A DNA stretch of 64,000 nt, taken from the NCBI RefSeq assembly GCF_003254665.1, contig NZ_QHGY01000005.1, positions 186,001-250,000 of the forward strand, written 5' to 3'. The translations under genes and the position numbers were made by a program. The notes under the pieces were generated by a model. It saw only the letters and a list, made by a program, of their open reading frames with translations. It ran no database searches and was not told the origin of the DNA. Shown piece after piece: positions 8,415-17,343 of the stretch. The stretch is from Billgrantia lactosivorans (GTDB lineage: Bacteria > Pseudomonadota > Gammaproteobacteria > Pseudomonadales > Halomonadaceae). Within the stretch, counting starts at the first letter, position 1. The number at the start of each line of letters is the position of its first letter.

Positions 8415-9449
8415 TCAGTCGCGCTCGACGAATGCGCCCTCCATGGCCCGGGCATCGCCGCACCACTCCGCCAGCGCACGGCGCTCGCGGCGGCCCGCCT
8501 CGGCCCCATCCCGGCCCCAGACCAGCAGCCGTACTTCGGTCGTGTCGCCCTCGGGTGAGGATCGGTCGAGCCGGACCCCCGGCCCCCCGCCCAGGTGACC
8601 CGCCGCCGACCGCAGCAGGCGCCAGCGCGCCTGGCCTGGCCGCCCCGGACCATGCCCCATGTGCCCGACCCGGGGGCGCCGAAGCCGCTCTCCCGCTACC
8701 AGGCGCAGCTGCTCCACCGCCAGGTCGAGACCGCTCAGCACCTCGGCCAGGCCCTCGTAGCCCGTCAGGCCGGGGCGCATGCCGACGAATCCCAGCCGGT
8801 TGTCGGCCAGCGAGAAGCTCAACGTGGCCAGACCGACCAGGCCGAGCGAGCGGGCGCCCTGCACGGCAAGCTGCCCGAGATAGGCACGCTGTTCGGGTGT
8901 CAGCCGCTCGCTCGGTGCCATGGCGAAGCCCTCGTCGAGCAGCTCGTGCTCCACCAGCGCCAGCGCCTGTCCGCGACAATCGGCGAGCACCGGCAGGTGC
9001 ACGCGCGCCGCCTGCGGCGCGAACTCCCCCAGAGGCAGCCCCGCCTCGCGCATCAGTTGCCGCACGGCTGCGTCATCGCACACTGTGGCGACGAGCGCCT
9101 CGTCCGGGCCGATGAAGGCCAGGCCGCCACGCGCACAGGCGCGGGCAAGGCGCCACTGCTCCTCGGCCACGGCCTCCCCCGGGTGCAGGGCATCGCAGCC
9201 CAGTCGCCGGGCGTGCTCCACCAGGGCCTCGCCCGACGCACCGCCGCCGTGATAACAGCCCAGCTCGAGTTCGGTGCAGGCCTGGCCGGCTCGCAGCGCG
9301 GCCAGCCCGCTGCCCGCCAGCATCACGCCGTGCCAGCCTGCCCGGCGCAGCACGCCGGGAGCGGCGCCGGGCGACGCTTGGCGGTGCCCGGGCGGGGCGA
9401 CCGCATGACCCGGGCCGGTGACGGTGATAGCATGTAAGGGCTTTTTCAA
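8415..9449 (-). CDS. Degenerate biotin-carboxylase-like protein
   Basis: This protein is about 344 residues long. It keeps the order of biotin carboxylase landmarks in altered form. LGCDALHPGEAVAEEQW parallels the [11 protein letters not shown] region, GLAFIGPDEAL parallels FIGP, HLPVLADCRGQA parallels [12 protein letters not shown], and GLDLAVEQLRLVAGERL parallels the GVDIVREQL region of AccC. The ATP-grasp glycine-rich loop is missing, and the catalytic EMNTR is replaced by GMRPG. It is therefore probably not a carboxylase. The start is uncertain: the ATG at 9488 would overlap the divergent LysR gene, so a TTG at 9449 behind GAAGG is preferred. Codon use looks normal, so this is an intact, diverged gene rather than a decaying one. 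The function is unknown. Confidence 0.6.
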   Translation of the reverse strand: MKKPLHAITVTGPGHAVAPPGHRQASPGAAPGVLRRAGWHGVMLAGSGLAALRAGQACTELELGCYHGGGASGEALVEHARRLGCDALHPGEAVAEEQWRLARACARGGLAFIGPDEALVATVCDDAAVRQLMREAGLPLGEFAPQAARVHLPVLADCRGQALALVEHELLDEGFAMAPSERLTPEQRAYLGQLAVQGARSLGLVGLATLSFSLADNRLGFVGMRPGLTGYEGLAEVLSGLDLAVEQLRLVAGERLRRPRVGHMGHGPGRPGQARWRLLRSAAGHLGGGPGVRLDRSSPEGDTTEVRLLVWGRDGAEAGRRERRALAEWCGDARAMEGAFVERD

Positions 9450-9480
9450 CGGGCCTTCGTCCCCACTAGTGGATTGATAG

Positions 9481-10470
9481 ATGACCACGCCTAGCCTGCT
9501 GAACCGCCTGACCTTTCGCCAGTTGCAGGTGTTCCAGGCCGTGCATCGCCAGCAGTCCTACTCGCGGGCTGCCGAGCGGCTGGGCCTGACCCAGCCGGCG
9601 GTCAGCGCGCAGATCCGCCAGCTCGAACAGGCCCTGGGGCAGCCGCTGTTCAAGTACACCGGCAAGACCCTGCACGTGCTGCCCGCCGCCGACGCGCTGG
9701 CGGCCTCGACCCAGGCCATCTTCGGCCAGGTCTCGCGCCTGCAGATGACGCTGTCGGACATGGACGGCACGATTTCCGGGGAACTGAACCTGGCCGCCGT
9801 GTCGACTGCCCAGTACGTGGTGCCCCACCTGATCGCCCGCTTCCGCGCCCACTACCCCAACGTCCAGGTGCGGCTGCAGGTATGCAACCGAAGCCAGGCC
9901 CTGGAACGGTTGGCGGCCCGCAGCGACGACCTGGTGATCATGGCGATGGTGCCCGAGGACGACGACAACCTGGCCTTCATGCCGTTTCTCGACAACGAGC
10001 TGATCCCCATCGTCTGGCCCGGCCATCCGCTGCTTGAGGCCCACGCCCCCGCGCTGGAGGATCTCGCCCGCCACTACCTGCTGATGCGCGAACCGGGTTC
10101 CGGCGTACGCACCGCCTTCGAGCAGCTCGCGGCCGAACAGGACGTCGCGCTCCAGCATACCATGGAGCTGGGTACCAACGAGGCGATCAAGCAGGGCGTG
10201 ATGGCGCACCTGGGGGTGACCGTGCTGCCGCGGCTGGCCGTTCGCCTGGAGCTCGGCGCAGGGCTGCTGGCCGAGCTGCCTCTGCCGGGTTTTCCCCTGC
10301 GCCGCTCCTGGTGCACGGTCTACCCTCGCGATCGCTTCCCCACTCCGGTGACCGAGCTGTTCCTGCGTTTCATACGCGAGCGGCTGGGCGAGATCGAGGC
10401 CCATTTCAAGGCCCCGCCGCAGCCGATGCCCGATCACGGTGTGGTCTGCCTGCCAATGCCCCCCGGCTGA
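9481..10470 (+). CDS. LysR-family transcriptional regulator, CbbR-like
   Basis: This 329-residue regulator has an N-terminal winged helix-turn-helix at about 10-70 ([12 protein letters not shown], then [18 protein letters not shown]) and a LysR substrate-binding domain. The sequence is of the CbbR/RbcR type, but no Calvin-cycle gene is in view. It is divergent from the biotin-carboxylase-like gene with almost no intergenic space, so any shared operator must lie inside coding sequence. LysR proteins often control the gene they face, which makes the neighbouring pseudo-carboxylase the first candidate target. The effector cannot be inferred. A GC-rich hairpin overlaps its stop codon. Confidence 0.88.
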   Translation: MTTPSLLNRLTFRQLQVFQAVHRQQSYSRAAERLGLTQPAVSAQIRQLEQALGQPLFKYTGKTLHVLPAADALAASTQAIFGQVSRLQMTLSDMDGTISGELNLAAVSTAQYVVPHLIARFRAHYPNVQVRLQVCNRSQALERLAARSDDLVIMAMVPEDDDNLAFMPFLDNELIPIVWPGHPLLEAHAPALEDLARHYLLMREPGSGVRTAFEQLAAEQDVALQHTMELGTNEAIKQGVMAHLGVTVLPRLAVRLELGAGLLAELPLPGFPLRRSWCTVYPRDRFPTPVTELFLRFIRERLGEIEAHFKAPPQPMPDHGVVCLPMPPG

Positions 10471-10480
10471 GCCGCCGGGG
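10461..10480 (+). terminator. GC hairpin at the end of the LysR gene
   Basis: CCCCGGC at 10461-10467 pairs with GCCGGGG at 10474-10480 and spans the stop codon. There is no T-tract, so this is a weak candidate. Confidence 0.35.
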
Positions 10481-10628
10481 TCAAGCGTCGACCCGGAGCA
10501 CTGTGCCGGGCGGCCGCGGGTATGGTAGATTACGGGCCTGCGACCATCGTATCAATTGCCAGCCGTGCGAGCGGGTATTGCCCCGCGGCACGACCGTGGC
10601 AGCCGCCGAGTGGAGGGGCTCACACCCT

Positions 10629-11681
10629 ATGAGCGACAGCACCTCGAAACGCGTGCCGAGCGGCGCGAAGTTCCGCACCGAGCATGGCTTTGCCGCCATC
10701 AAGGACGGCATCAAGCAGCGCAGCCAGTCCGAGGAGCGCCCCGAGCCGGGACGCAAGCCGCAGTGGCTGCGCGCCCAGATTCCCGGTGGCGGCCGCTTCG
10801 AGGCGGTGAAACGCAACGTCAACGAGCATCGCCTGAGCACCGTGTGCGCCGAATCGCACTGTCCCAACATGGGCGAGTGCTGGAGCAACGGCACCGCCAC
10901 CATCATGCTGATGGGCTCGGTATGCACCCGCGCCTGCCGCTTCTGCGCCGTCGATACCGGCAACCCGCGCGGCTGGCTGGACCACGAGGAACCGGCCAAC
11001 ACCGCCAAGTCGGTGGAGCTGATGGGGCTGCGCTACGTGGTGCTCACCTCGGTCGACCGCGACGACCTGGAAGACGGCGGCGCCGCCCACTATGCCGCAT
11101 GCATTCGCGCCATCAAGAACAACACCCCGACGGTGGTGGTCGAGGCATTGACGCCCGACTTCGACGGCGACACGACCGCCATCGAGCGGGTGGTCGACTC
11201 CGGCCTCGAGGTATTCGCCCAGAATGTCGAAACGGTGGAACGGCTCACCCACTACGTGCGTGACCCGCGTGCCGGCTATCGCAAGACCCTCGACGTGCTG
11301 GCCCACGCCAAGCGTTACCGTCCGGACGTGCTGACCAAGACCAGCCTCATGCTCGGCCTCGGCGAGACCGACGAGGAGATCCTCGCCACCTTCGACGACC
11401 TGCGCGCCATCGACGTCGATATCGTCACCCTCGGCCAGTACCTGCGGCCCACCCGCAACCACCTGCCGGTGGAGCGCTGGGTCACGCCCGAGGAGTTCGA
11501 GCGCTATCGCCGCCTGGGCCTGGAGAAGGGCTTCATGGAGGTGGCGTCCGGCCCGCTGGTGCGCTCCAGCTATCGCGCCGACCGGGTATTCGAGAAGAAC
11601 AACCTGGGGCTGGCCGCGCCGGCCGAGATCCCGGGACAGGCGCCCGACCCCAACCGCATCCAGGCGGTCAACGTCGGCTGA
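10629..11681 (+). CDS. lipA: Lipoyl synthase
   Basis: This radical-SAM enzyme inserts two sulfurs into protein-bound octanoyl groups to make lipoyl cofactors for pyruvate and oxoglutarate dehydrogenases and the glycine cleavage system. At 350 residues it has the auxiliary cluster cysteines 73, 78 and 84 (C-x4-C-x5-C in [12 protein letters not shown]) and the radical-SAM cysteines 99, 103 and 106 (CTRACRFC). The ATG at 10629 follows GGAGGGG; longer in-frame reading upstream has no support. It is transcribed towards lipB, and the two are separated by a bidirectional hairpin. The pathway partner lipB therefore belongs to a different transcript here. Confidence 0.97.
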   Translation: MSDSTSKRVPSGAKFRTEHGFAAIKDGIKQRSQSEERPEPGRKPQWLRAQIPGGGRFEAVKRNVNEHRLSTVCAESHCPNMGECWSNGTATIMLMGSVCTRACRFCAVDTGNPRGWLDHEEPANTAKSVELMGLRYVVLTSVDRDDLEDGGAAHYAACIRAIKNNTPTVVVEALTPDFDGDTTAIERVVDSGLEVFAQNVETVERLTHYVRDPRAGYRKTLDVLAHAKRYRPDVLTKTSLMLGLGETDEEILATFDDLRAIDVDIVTLGQYLRPTRNHLPVERWVTPEEFERYRRLGLEKGFMEVASGPLVRSSYRADRVFEKNNLGLAAPAEIPGQAPDPNRIQAVNVG

Positions 11682-11714
11682 GGCCGCCGGCTTCGAGCGA
11701 CGCGACAAGGCAAA

Positions 11715-11736
11715 AAGGCGACCTCCGGGTCGCCTT
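11715..11736 (-). terminator. Terminator between lipA and lipB
   Basis: Nine-base perfect stem AAGGCGACC with loop TCCG. On the minus strand it runs into a five-T tract, so it best serves the lipB transcript, and it may also stop lipA. Confidence 0.8.
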
Positions 11737-11759
11737 CGTCGTTTCGCCTGCCGCCGCAG

Positions 11760-12461
11760 TCAACGGCGGATGCCTCCCCCGGCTTCCGCCTGGCCGACTG
11801 TCGGCTCCCCGGCTTCGTCCGGCACCAGGTGACGCCCCAGTTGCCGCGCCAGGCTTTCGGCCAGCCGGGTGCCGACCCGCTCGACGCTGGGCCGCTGGGC
11901 GACCAGGTCGGCCAGGCGTGTCATGGCCATGCCGGCATAGCCGCACGGATTGATGCGCTGGAAGGGCGCCAGGTCGCCATCGACGTTGAGCGCCACGCCG
12001 TGATAGCTCGCGCCACGCCGGATGCGCAGGCCCAGCGACGCGATCTTGGCCGCCCCGACGTAGACGCCGGGGGCATCCGGGCGCGCGTGCGCCTCGACCC
12101 CATGCTCGGCGAGCACCTCGACCACGGCCTGTTCCAGCGCCGAGACGAGATCGCGAACCCCCAGCCGGGCCCGGCGCACGTCGAGCAGGGGGTAGAGCAC
12201 GACCTGACCGGGTCCGTGGTAGGTGACCTGCCCGCCGCGATCGGTCTGCACGACCGGGATGTCGCCCGGCATCAGCAGATGCTCGGGCTTGCCCGCCTGC
12301 CCCTGGGTGAACACGGGATCATGCTCCACCAGCCAGAATTGATCCTGGGTCGCCTCGTCGCGAGCGTCGGTCAACTCGCGCATGGCCCGCCATACCGGCA
12401 GGTAGGGGCGACGCCCCAGGCACAGCAGCGCGATGGGCGCGCCGGCCTCCCGAGCGGACAC
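11760..12461 (-). CDS. lipB: Octanoyltransferase
   Basis: LipB moves octanoyl from acyl carrier protein to lipoyl domains, the substrate-making step for LipA. It has 233 residues. Signature residues are visible: [11 protein letters not shown] at about 76-86, the catalytic Lys139 in GAAKIASLG and the acyl-thioester Cys173 in INPCGYAGM. Translation starts at a GTG placed directly after the TAG of ybeD with no gap, so it is probably coupled to that gene. It is the last gene of the long minus-strand run from proA. A terminator with a T-tract follows it. Confidence 0.96.
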   Translation of the reverse strand: MSAREAGAPIALLCLGRRPYLPVWRAMRELTDARDEATQDQFWLVEHDPVFTQGQAGKPEHLLMPGDIPVVQTDRGGQVTYHGPGQVVLYPLLDVRRARLGVRDLVSALEQAVVEVLAEHGVEAHARPDAPGVYVGAAKIASLGLRIRRGASYHGVALNVDGDLAPFQRINPCGYAGMAMTRLADLVAQRPSVERVGTRLAESLARQLGRHLVPDEAGEPTVGQAEAGGGIRR

Positions 12462-12761
12462 CTAGACCACCATGTGGACGCGGCCGGTGGCCTTGAGCTC
12501 GGCGAACAGCGCCTTGAGCTGGGCTTCCCCGGTAGCGCGCAGGGTCAACCGCACCGACTGGAAGCGGGCGTTGCGACTCTCGACCACCTCGATGCGGGTG
12601 GCATCGAAGCTGGCATCATGGCGCAGCACCACCTGACAGACGCTGGCAGTGAAGTCCTCGGCGGCATCGCCCACCACCTTGATCGGGTAATCGCAGGGGA
12701 AGGTGATCTTCGGCGCCGGCAGGTCGGGCCGACGCAGGTCGCGCAGTTTGTTGTCTGACAT
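12462..12761 (-). CDS. ybeD: YbeD family protein (DUF493)
   Basis: A 99-residue protein of the YbeD/DUF493 family, with a small ACT-like alpha/beta fold. It begins MSDNKLRDLRRPDLPAPKIT, where FPCDYPIKVVG follows as the first strand. In enterobacteria and pseudomonads ybeD lies between dacA and lipB exactly as here. A regulatory role in lipoate or cell-wall metabolism has been suggested from this conserved position, but the biochemical function is not established. It abuts lipB and lies 70 bases downstream of dacA. Confidence 0.9.
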   Translation of the reverse strand: MSDNKLRDLRRPDLPAPKITFPCDYPIKVVGDAAEDFTASVCQVVLRHDASFDATRIEVVESRNARFQSVRLTLRATGEAQLKALFAELKATGRVHMVV

Positions 12762-12831
12762 GGCTCTCTACAGGGTCTCGAAGGATAACCTGACCATTTT
12801 ACTCAACTATGTGGCGTCGACCAAGCGACGT

Positions 12832-14043
12832 CTAGAACCAGCCGCTGAGCAGGTTGGTGAAGAAGCGTCGCACCTGATCGAACAGCCGCTTGAACAGACC
12901 GCCCTCCTCGATCGACTCGAGGGCCACCAGCGGCTGCTCGCCCACGACCTCCTCACCGAGGCGGACCTCAAGCGTGCCCACCCGATCACCGAGACTGACC
13001 GGCGCGGTCAGATCCTCGCGAATATCCAGGCGCGCACTGAGCTCCTCGTTGCGCGATCGCGGCAGCGTCATCGTGACGTCGCTATCGACGCCGACACGCA
13101 GCTCGTCCTTCTCGCCTCCCCAGATACGCGGCGTGTTGAGTACCGCGCCCTGCTCGTAGAGCTCGAGGGTTTCGTAGTAGCGGAACCCGTAGCTGAGCAG
13201 CTTCTGCGTCTCCTGCGCGCGGGCTTCCTCCGAGCTGGTGCCCATCACCACCGAGATCAGGCGCATGTCGTCGCGCTTGGCCGACGCCACCAGCCCGTAG
13301 CCGGCCTCGGTGGTCCAGCCGGTCTTGAGCCCGTCCACGGTAGGGTCGCGCCACAGCAGGCGATTGCGATTGGGCTGGCGAATGTCGTTGTAGGTGAAGT
13401 ACTTCTCGGAATAGACCGCGTAGTGCTCCGGGTAGTCGTTGATGATGTGCTGGGACAGTATCGCCATGTCACGAGACGAGGAGTACTGCTCGGGGTGCGG
13501 CAGGCCGGTGGCATTGGCATAGTGGGTATTTTGCATTCCCAGGCGAGCCGCGTGCTGATTCATCATCTCCGCGAAGGGCTCCTCGCCGCCGGCCAGATGC
13601 TCGGCGACCGCGACGCTGGCATCGTTGCCCGAGGCGATGATGATGCCGTGCAGCAGGTCGCGGATCGAGACGTCGGTGTTGACCTCGATGAACATCTTGG
13701 AGCCGCCGGTACGCCAGGCGTTCTCGCTGATGCGAATCATGTCGTCCATGCCGATGTTGCCGCGATTCAGCTCACGTTCGACCAGGTAGGCGGTCATCAG
13801 CTTGGTCAGGCTTGCCGGTGGCAGGCGCTCGTCGGCGTTGTGCTCCAGCAGTACCCGGCCGCTGTCGGCATCCATCAGGATCCAGGACTTGGCCGCGATC
13901 TGCGGCGGTGACGGGATCACCGTCTGAGGTTGCGGTGACGGTACCGCCTGGGCCAGGGCCTGGGAAACGACCAACAGCAGGCTCAGCAGCGTCAACGGCA
14001 GGAACCGTGAACGGAAACGGGTAAGCAGCACTCGCATGGGCAT
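12832..14043 (-). CDS. dacA: D-alanyl-D-alanine carboxypeptidase (PBP5/6 type)
   Basis: This periplasmic enzyme trims the terminal D-Ala from peptidoglycan pentapeptides. The 403-residue product has a Sec signal peptide (basic start, hydrophobic core about 13-30, AQA cleavage region). It carries the three penicillin-binding motifs: SLTK at 78-81 (nucleophile Ser78), SGN at 138-140 and KTG at 240-242. The C-terminal end, FDQVRRFFTNLLSGWF, is an amphipathic helix typical of PBP5-type membrane anchoring. It is followed by ybeD and preceded by rlpA on the same strand. The start could be the second Met two codons in. Confidence 0.95.
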   Translation of the reverse strand: MPMRVLLTRFRSRFLPLTLLSLLLVVSQALAQAVPSPQPQTVIPSPPQIAAKSWILMDADSGRVLLEHNADERLPPASLTKLMTAYLVERELNRGNIGMDDMIRISENAWRTGGSKMFIEVNTDVSIRDLLHGIIIASGNDASVAVAEHLAGGEEPFAEMMNQHAARLGMQNTHYANATGLPHPEQYSSSRDMAILSQHIINDYPEHYAVYSEKYFTYNDIRQPNRNRLLWRDPTVDGLKTGWTTEAGYGLVASAKRDDMRLISVVMGTSSEEARAQETQKLLSYGFRYYETLELYEQGAVLNTPRIWGGEKDELRVGVDSDVTMTLPRSRNEELSARLDIREDLTAPVSLGDRVGTLEVRLGEEVVGEQPLVALESIEEGGLFKRLFDQVRRFFTNLLSGWF

Positions 14044-14088
14044 GGATCTCTTCGCTACGTCGAGAAGGGTCAGGGGGAAGTGCGCCGA

Positions 14089-15057
14089 TCAGTCGGCGCC
14101 GTTGACAATAAAGGCCTGTTCGATACCGGCACGCCTCAGTTCATCGCGCGCGGGTTCTACCTGTCCGGCATGGGCCAGCGGGCCAACCTGGACCCGGTAC
14201 ATGCCGGCAGAATCCGCCACGCGCACCGGAAGCGACAGCTCGCCTTCCAGGCGCGCCTTGAGTTCACGCGCGTTGTCGGCCGAACCCAGTGCCGCGATCT
14301 GCAGGTAGATCGGTGCCGCGTCTTCGGCCTGCTCGGCTTCGCTGCGTGCGGCGCTCGGCGAGGCGACCTCGCGGCCCGCCGGCGCCTGCTCAGCGGTATC
14401 GCGGCGTGGCGTCCCGCCAGCCCCGGGTTGGACAGCGGACGCGGCGTCACGGTTCTCTCCGCTGCCGCCGTTCTCGGCCTGCCAGGCCACCGGATCGATC
14501 GCCTCGACCTTCACCCGGCCGGTGCCGCGGTCGAGGATATCGAGCCTGGCCGCGGCGGCATAGGAGAGATCGATCTCGCGGTCGTTGTGAAAGGGGCCGC
14601 GATCGTTGACCCGCACGATCACCGAGCGGCCGTTGTCGAGACTCGTGACACGGGCATAGGTCGGCAGCGGCAGCGATCGATGTGCCGCGCTCATCTTGTA
14701 CATGTCATAGATCTCGCCATTGGACGTGGCGTAGCCGTGGAACTTCTCGCCGTACCAGGAGGCGGTACCCTGCCGGGCGTAGCCGCGGGCATCCGGCAGG
14801 ACGCGATAGGTCTTCCCCCACACCTCGTAGACCGGGCGATTGCCTCCCCGGGAGAGGTCTTCGACACGCGGCACGGCGTCGGGGATCTGGCTTACGTCGG
14901 GCGGATCCTGCGGATAGGCATCGCCACTCATGGCGTAACGCTCCGCCGGCGCGCTAGAGGCCGCCTCGCCGTCGCGCTGCGCCGGCGTGCTCGAGCCGCT
15001 GCCGGCACAGCCCGCCAGAAGGGCCGTTATCGCCAGTACCAGCCACACAATCTTCAC
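14089..15057 (-). CDS. rlpA: Septal-ring lytic transglycosylase RlpA, lipoprotein
   Basis: This 322-residue outer-membrane lipoprotein has the lipobox LLAGC with Cys17 as the lipidation site. It has a central double-psi beta-barrel RlpA domain (GTASWYGEKFHG, then VRVNDRGPFHNDREIDLS) and a C-terminal SPOR domain (IYLQIAALGSADNARELKARL) for binding denuded glycans at the septum. A low-complexity Ala/Glu/Pro linker joins the domains. In pseudomonads RlpA cleaves peptide-free glycan strands. Its start ATG overlaps the mltB stop by four bases, so the two wall hydrolases are translationally coupled. Confidence 0.94.
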   Translation of the reverse strand: MKIVWLVLAITALLAGCAGSGSSTPAQRDGEAASSAPAERYAMSGDAYPQDPPDVSQIPDAVPRVEDLSRGGNRPVYEVWGKTYRVLPDARGYARQGTASWYGEKFHGYATSNGEIYDMYKMSAAHRSLPLPTYARVTSLDNGRSVIVRVNDRGPFHNDREIDLSYAAAARLDILDRGTGRVKVEAIDPVAWQAENGGSGENRDAASAVQPGAGGTPRRDTAEQAPAGREVASPSAARSEAEQAEDAAPIYLQIAALGSADNARELKARLEGELSLPVRVADSAGMYRVQVGPLAHAGQVEPARDELRRAGIEQAFIVNGAD

Positions 15058-16118
15058 AGCGAACCCTCCTGCTCGTCAGACGCGGAGGCGGACAGCGGGA
15101 AGGGGTCCAGCTCACGCAGATCCGCTATCGCCTCGGCCAGCTCGGTCACGGCCATGGCATAGAGGTGACTGTGGTTGTAGCGGGTGATGACGTAGAAGTT
15201 CTCGTGCCCCAGGCGATAGCGCCATTGGGTGTCGTCGACTTCCAGCGCCAGCGGGATGACCGCGGTCGAATCGTCGAGTTCGGCCAGGGGCTCGATCTCG
15301 GCCCGCTCCAGCTCGCTCAGGGCGAGATAGGGCCGCCGGGTCTGGTTGAACTCGACCTGGCCGGGAGGGGTGCCCGGCCCTTCGGCCTCGCTGTAGACGG
15401 GTTCGCCGCGGCGCCAGCCATGCTCGGCGAAGTAGTTGCCCACGCTGCCGATGGCATCGACCGGGTTGGTCCACAGGTCACGCTGGCCGTCGTCGTCGAA
15501 GTCCACCGCATAGGCGCGGTAGCTGCTCGGAATGAACTGGGGGTAGCCCATGGCACCGGCATAGGAGCCTTCGAGGCTGCCGGGGTCGACCTGCTGCTCA
15601 TGGCTGATCTCGAGGAAGGCGGCCAACTCGCCGCGAAAGAAACTGCCGCGGGCGGGGTGATGGAAGGCCAGCGTGGCGAGGGAGTCGATCACGCGGTGGC
15701 GCCCGGTGAAGCGGCCATAGCTGGTCTCGACGCCGATGATGGCGGCGATGATTTCCGGCGGCACGCCGAACTCGGCCTGGGCACGGCGAAAGGCCTCCTC
15801 GTGGGTCTCGATGAAGGCGGCACCGCGGCTGACTCGTTCCGGCTGCAGGAAGATCTCGCGGTATTCGTCCCAGCGCAGCCGGCGCTCCGCCGCGCCCTCC
15901 ATGGCATCGAGCACGCCCTGCTGGAACACGGCGTCCTGAAGCGCCGCCTCCAGCCAGTCACGCTCGATGCCGCGCCCGGCGAGCTCCTCGAGCAGCTGCC
16001 TGGCCCCCTCGTGCTCGGCAGGGGCAAAGTCCGCTGCGGACACGGCCAGCGCCGGTAGCCAGAGCGTCAGGGCCACCGCCGCGCCGCCAGCCCCTTTCCA
16101 CTTTCTCGATGGCTTCAT
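15054..16118 (-). CDS. mltB: Membrane-bound lytic murein transglycosylase B
   Basis: This enzyme cuts the MurNAc-GlcNAc bond to form 1,6-anhydro ends. At 354 residues it has the catalytic glutamate in IGVETSYGRF. The family segments GAMGYPQFIPSSYR and WTNPVDAIGSVGNYF are also present. The N-terminus is a Sec signal peptide ending VSA-AD with no lipobox cysteine, so unlike E. coli MltB this copy looks soluble-periplasmic. The ATG at 16118 is chosen because it begins that signal peptide; upstream in-frame starts read through unrelated residues. It sits between rodA and rlpA in the elongation cluster. Confidence 0.93.
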   Translation of the reverse strand: MKPSRKWKGAGGAAVALTLWLPALAVSAADFAPAEHEGARQLLEELAGRGIERDWLEAALQDAVFQQGVLDAMEGAAERRLRWDEYREIFLQPERVSRGAAFIETHEEAFRRAQAEFGVPPEIIAAIIGVETSYGRFTGRHRVIDSLATLAFHHPARGSFFRGELAAFLEISHEQQVDPGSLEGSYAGAMGYPQFIPSSYRAYAVDFDDDGQRDLWTNPVDAIGSVGNYFAEHGWRRGEPVYSEAEGPGTPPGQVEFNQTRRPYLALSELERAEIEPLAELDDSTAVIPLALEVDDTQWRYRLGHENFYVITRYNHSHLYAMAVTELAEAIADLRELDPFPLSASASDEQEGSL

Positions 16119-16179
16119 GCTTGCGCCACTCCCAGACTGGGGCCACATCGACCGGGCCCGCGCCGAACCGCTGCGGGCA

Positions 16180-17340
16180 TCAGCGCGGCAGCAGGCGACG
16201 GTGCCCATGAATGGACATGAGAATACCGAATCCCGCCATCAAGGTCACGCTGGAGGTCCCGCCGTAGCTGACCGGCGGCAGCGGCACCCCGACCACGGGC
16301 AGAATGCCGCTGACCATGCCCACGTTGACGAAGACATAGATGAAGAAGGTCAGGACGATGCTGCCTCCCAGCAGGCGGCCGAAGGTGTCGTGGGCCGCGG
16401 CGGAGAGCCACAGCCCGCGGATCACGATCAGGAGGTACAGCAGCAGCACCAGCAGCATGCCGACCAGGCCGAACTCCTCGCCCAGCACCGCCACGATGAA
16501 GTCGGTGTGGCGCTCGGGCAGGAACTCGAGCTGGGACTGGGTGCCCTGCAGCCAGCCCTTGCCCCACAGGCCACCGCTGCCGATGGCCGTGGTCGACTGG
16601 ATGATATTCCAGCCGGACCCGAGGGGATCGCTTTCGGGGTTGAGAAAGGTCAGGACACGCTGCCGCTGGTAGTTGTGCAGGTTGATCCAGAGCAGCGGCA
16701 GCGCCGCCGCCGCCGCGGCGGCGAGCAGGCCGATGAAGCGCCAGGACAGCCCGGCGAGGAGCACCACGAAGACACCGGCACAGCCCACCAGCAGGGAGGT
16801 CCCGAGATCCGGCTGCTTGGCGATCAGCACCACCGGTACGCCGAGCATCACCGCACAGACCAGCAGGTCATTCCAGCGCGGCGGCAGCTCGCGCCGACCC
16901 AGCCAGGCCGCCAGCATCAGCGGCATGGCCAGCTTCATCAGTTCGGAGGGCTGGAAGCGAATCACCCCGGGAATCTCAAGCCAGCGCTGGGCGCCCATGC
17001 CGACATCGCCCACCACCTCCACCGCAATCAACATCAGCAGGCCAGCGCCATAGGCCAGTGGGGCCCAGCGCAGCAGCTTGCCAGGCGGCAGCTGCGCCAG
17101 GACCAGCATCACCGCCAGCGCGACCAGGAATCGCGTACCCTGGGCCATGACCACCTCGATGCGCTGACCGCTGGCGCTGTACAGAATGGCCAAGCCCGCG
17201 ACCAGCAGCACCACCAGCAGCAGCAGCAGCCAAGGGTCGAGGTGGGTCCGCTCCCACAGGCTCTTGCGACGCGAAATGCCGCTCTGCGGGGCTCGCACCG
17301 GCCGCGCGCGCAGCCCCTTCGTCAGTCCCATCCAGGTCAT
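16180..17340 (-). CDS. rodA: Rod-shape SEDS glycosyltransferase RodA
   Basis: This is a polytopic SEDS protein that polymerises lipid II during cell elongation with its partner PBP2. The 386-residue product has about ten hydrophobic segments. SEDS landmarks include FQPSELMK, AKQPDLGTSLL, GSGWNIIQSTTAIGSGG, LPERHTDFI and PVVGVPLPPVSYGGTS. The conserved aspartate of the active site lies in KQPDLGTS. It lies three bases after mrdA on the same strand, the usual pairing. A second SEDS protein, ftsW, is at 60585-61838. Confidence 0.97.
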   Translation of the reverse strand: MTWMGLTKGLRARPVRAPQSGISRRKSLWERTHLDPWLLLLLVVLLVAGLAILYSASGQRIEVVMAQGTRFLVALAVMLVLAQLPPGKLLRWAPLAYGAGLLMLIAVEVVGDVGMGAQRWLEIPGVIRFQPSELMKLAMPLMLAAWLGRRELPPRWNDLLVCAVMLGVPVVLIAKQPDLGTSLLVGCAGVFVVLLAGLSWRFIGLLAAAAAAALPLLWINLHNYQRQRVLTFLNPESDPLGSGWNIIQSTTAIGSGGLWGKGWLQGTQSQLEFLPERHTDFIVAVLGEEFGLVGMLLVLLLYLLIVIRGLWLSAAAHDTFGRLLGGSIVLTFFIYVFVNVGMVSGILPVVGVPLPPVSYGGTSSVTLMAGFGILMSIHGHRRLLPR

Positions 17341-17343
17341 CGC

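Noticed and set aside
9450-9488. ATG at 9488 as the start of the biotin-carboxylase-like gene
   Set aside because: It would overlap the divergent LysR start codon and lacks a Shine-Dalgarno sequence; a TTG at 9449 behind GAAGG is more plausible.
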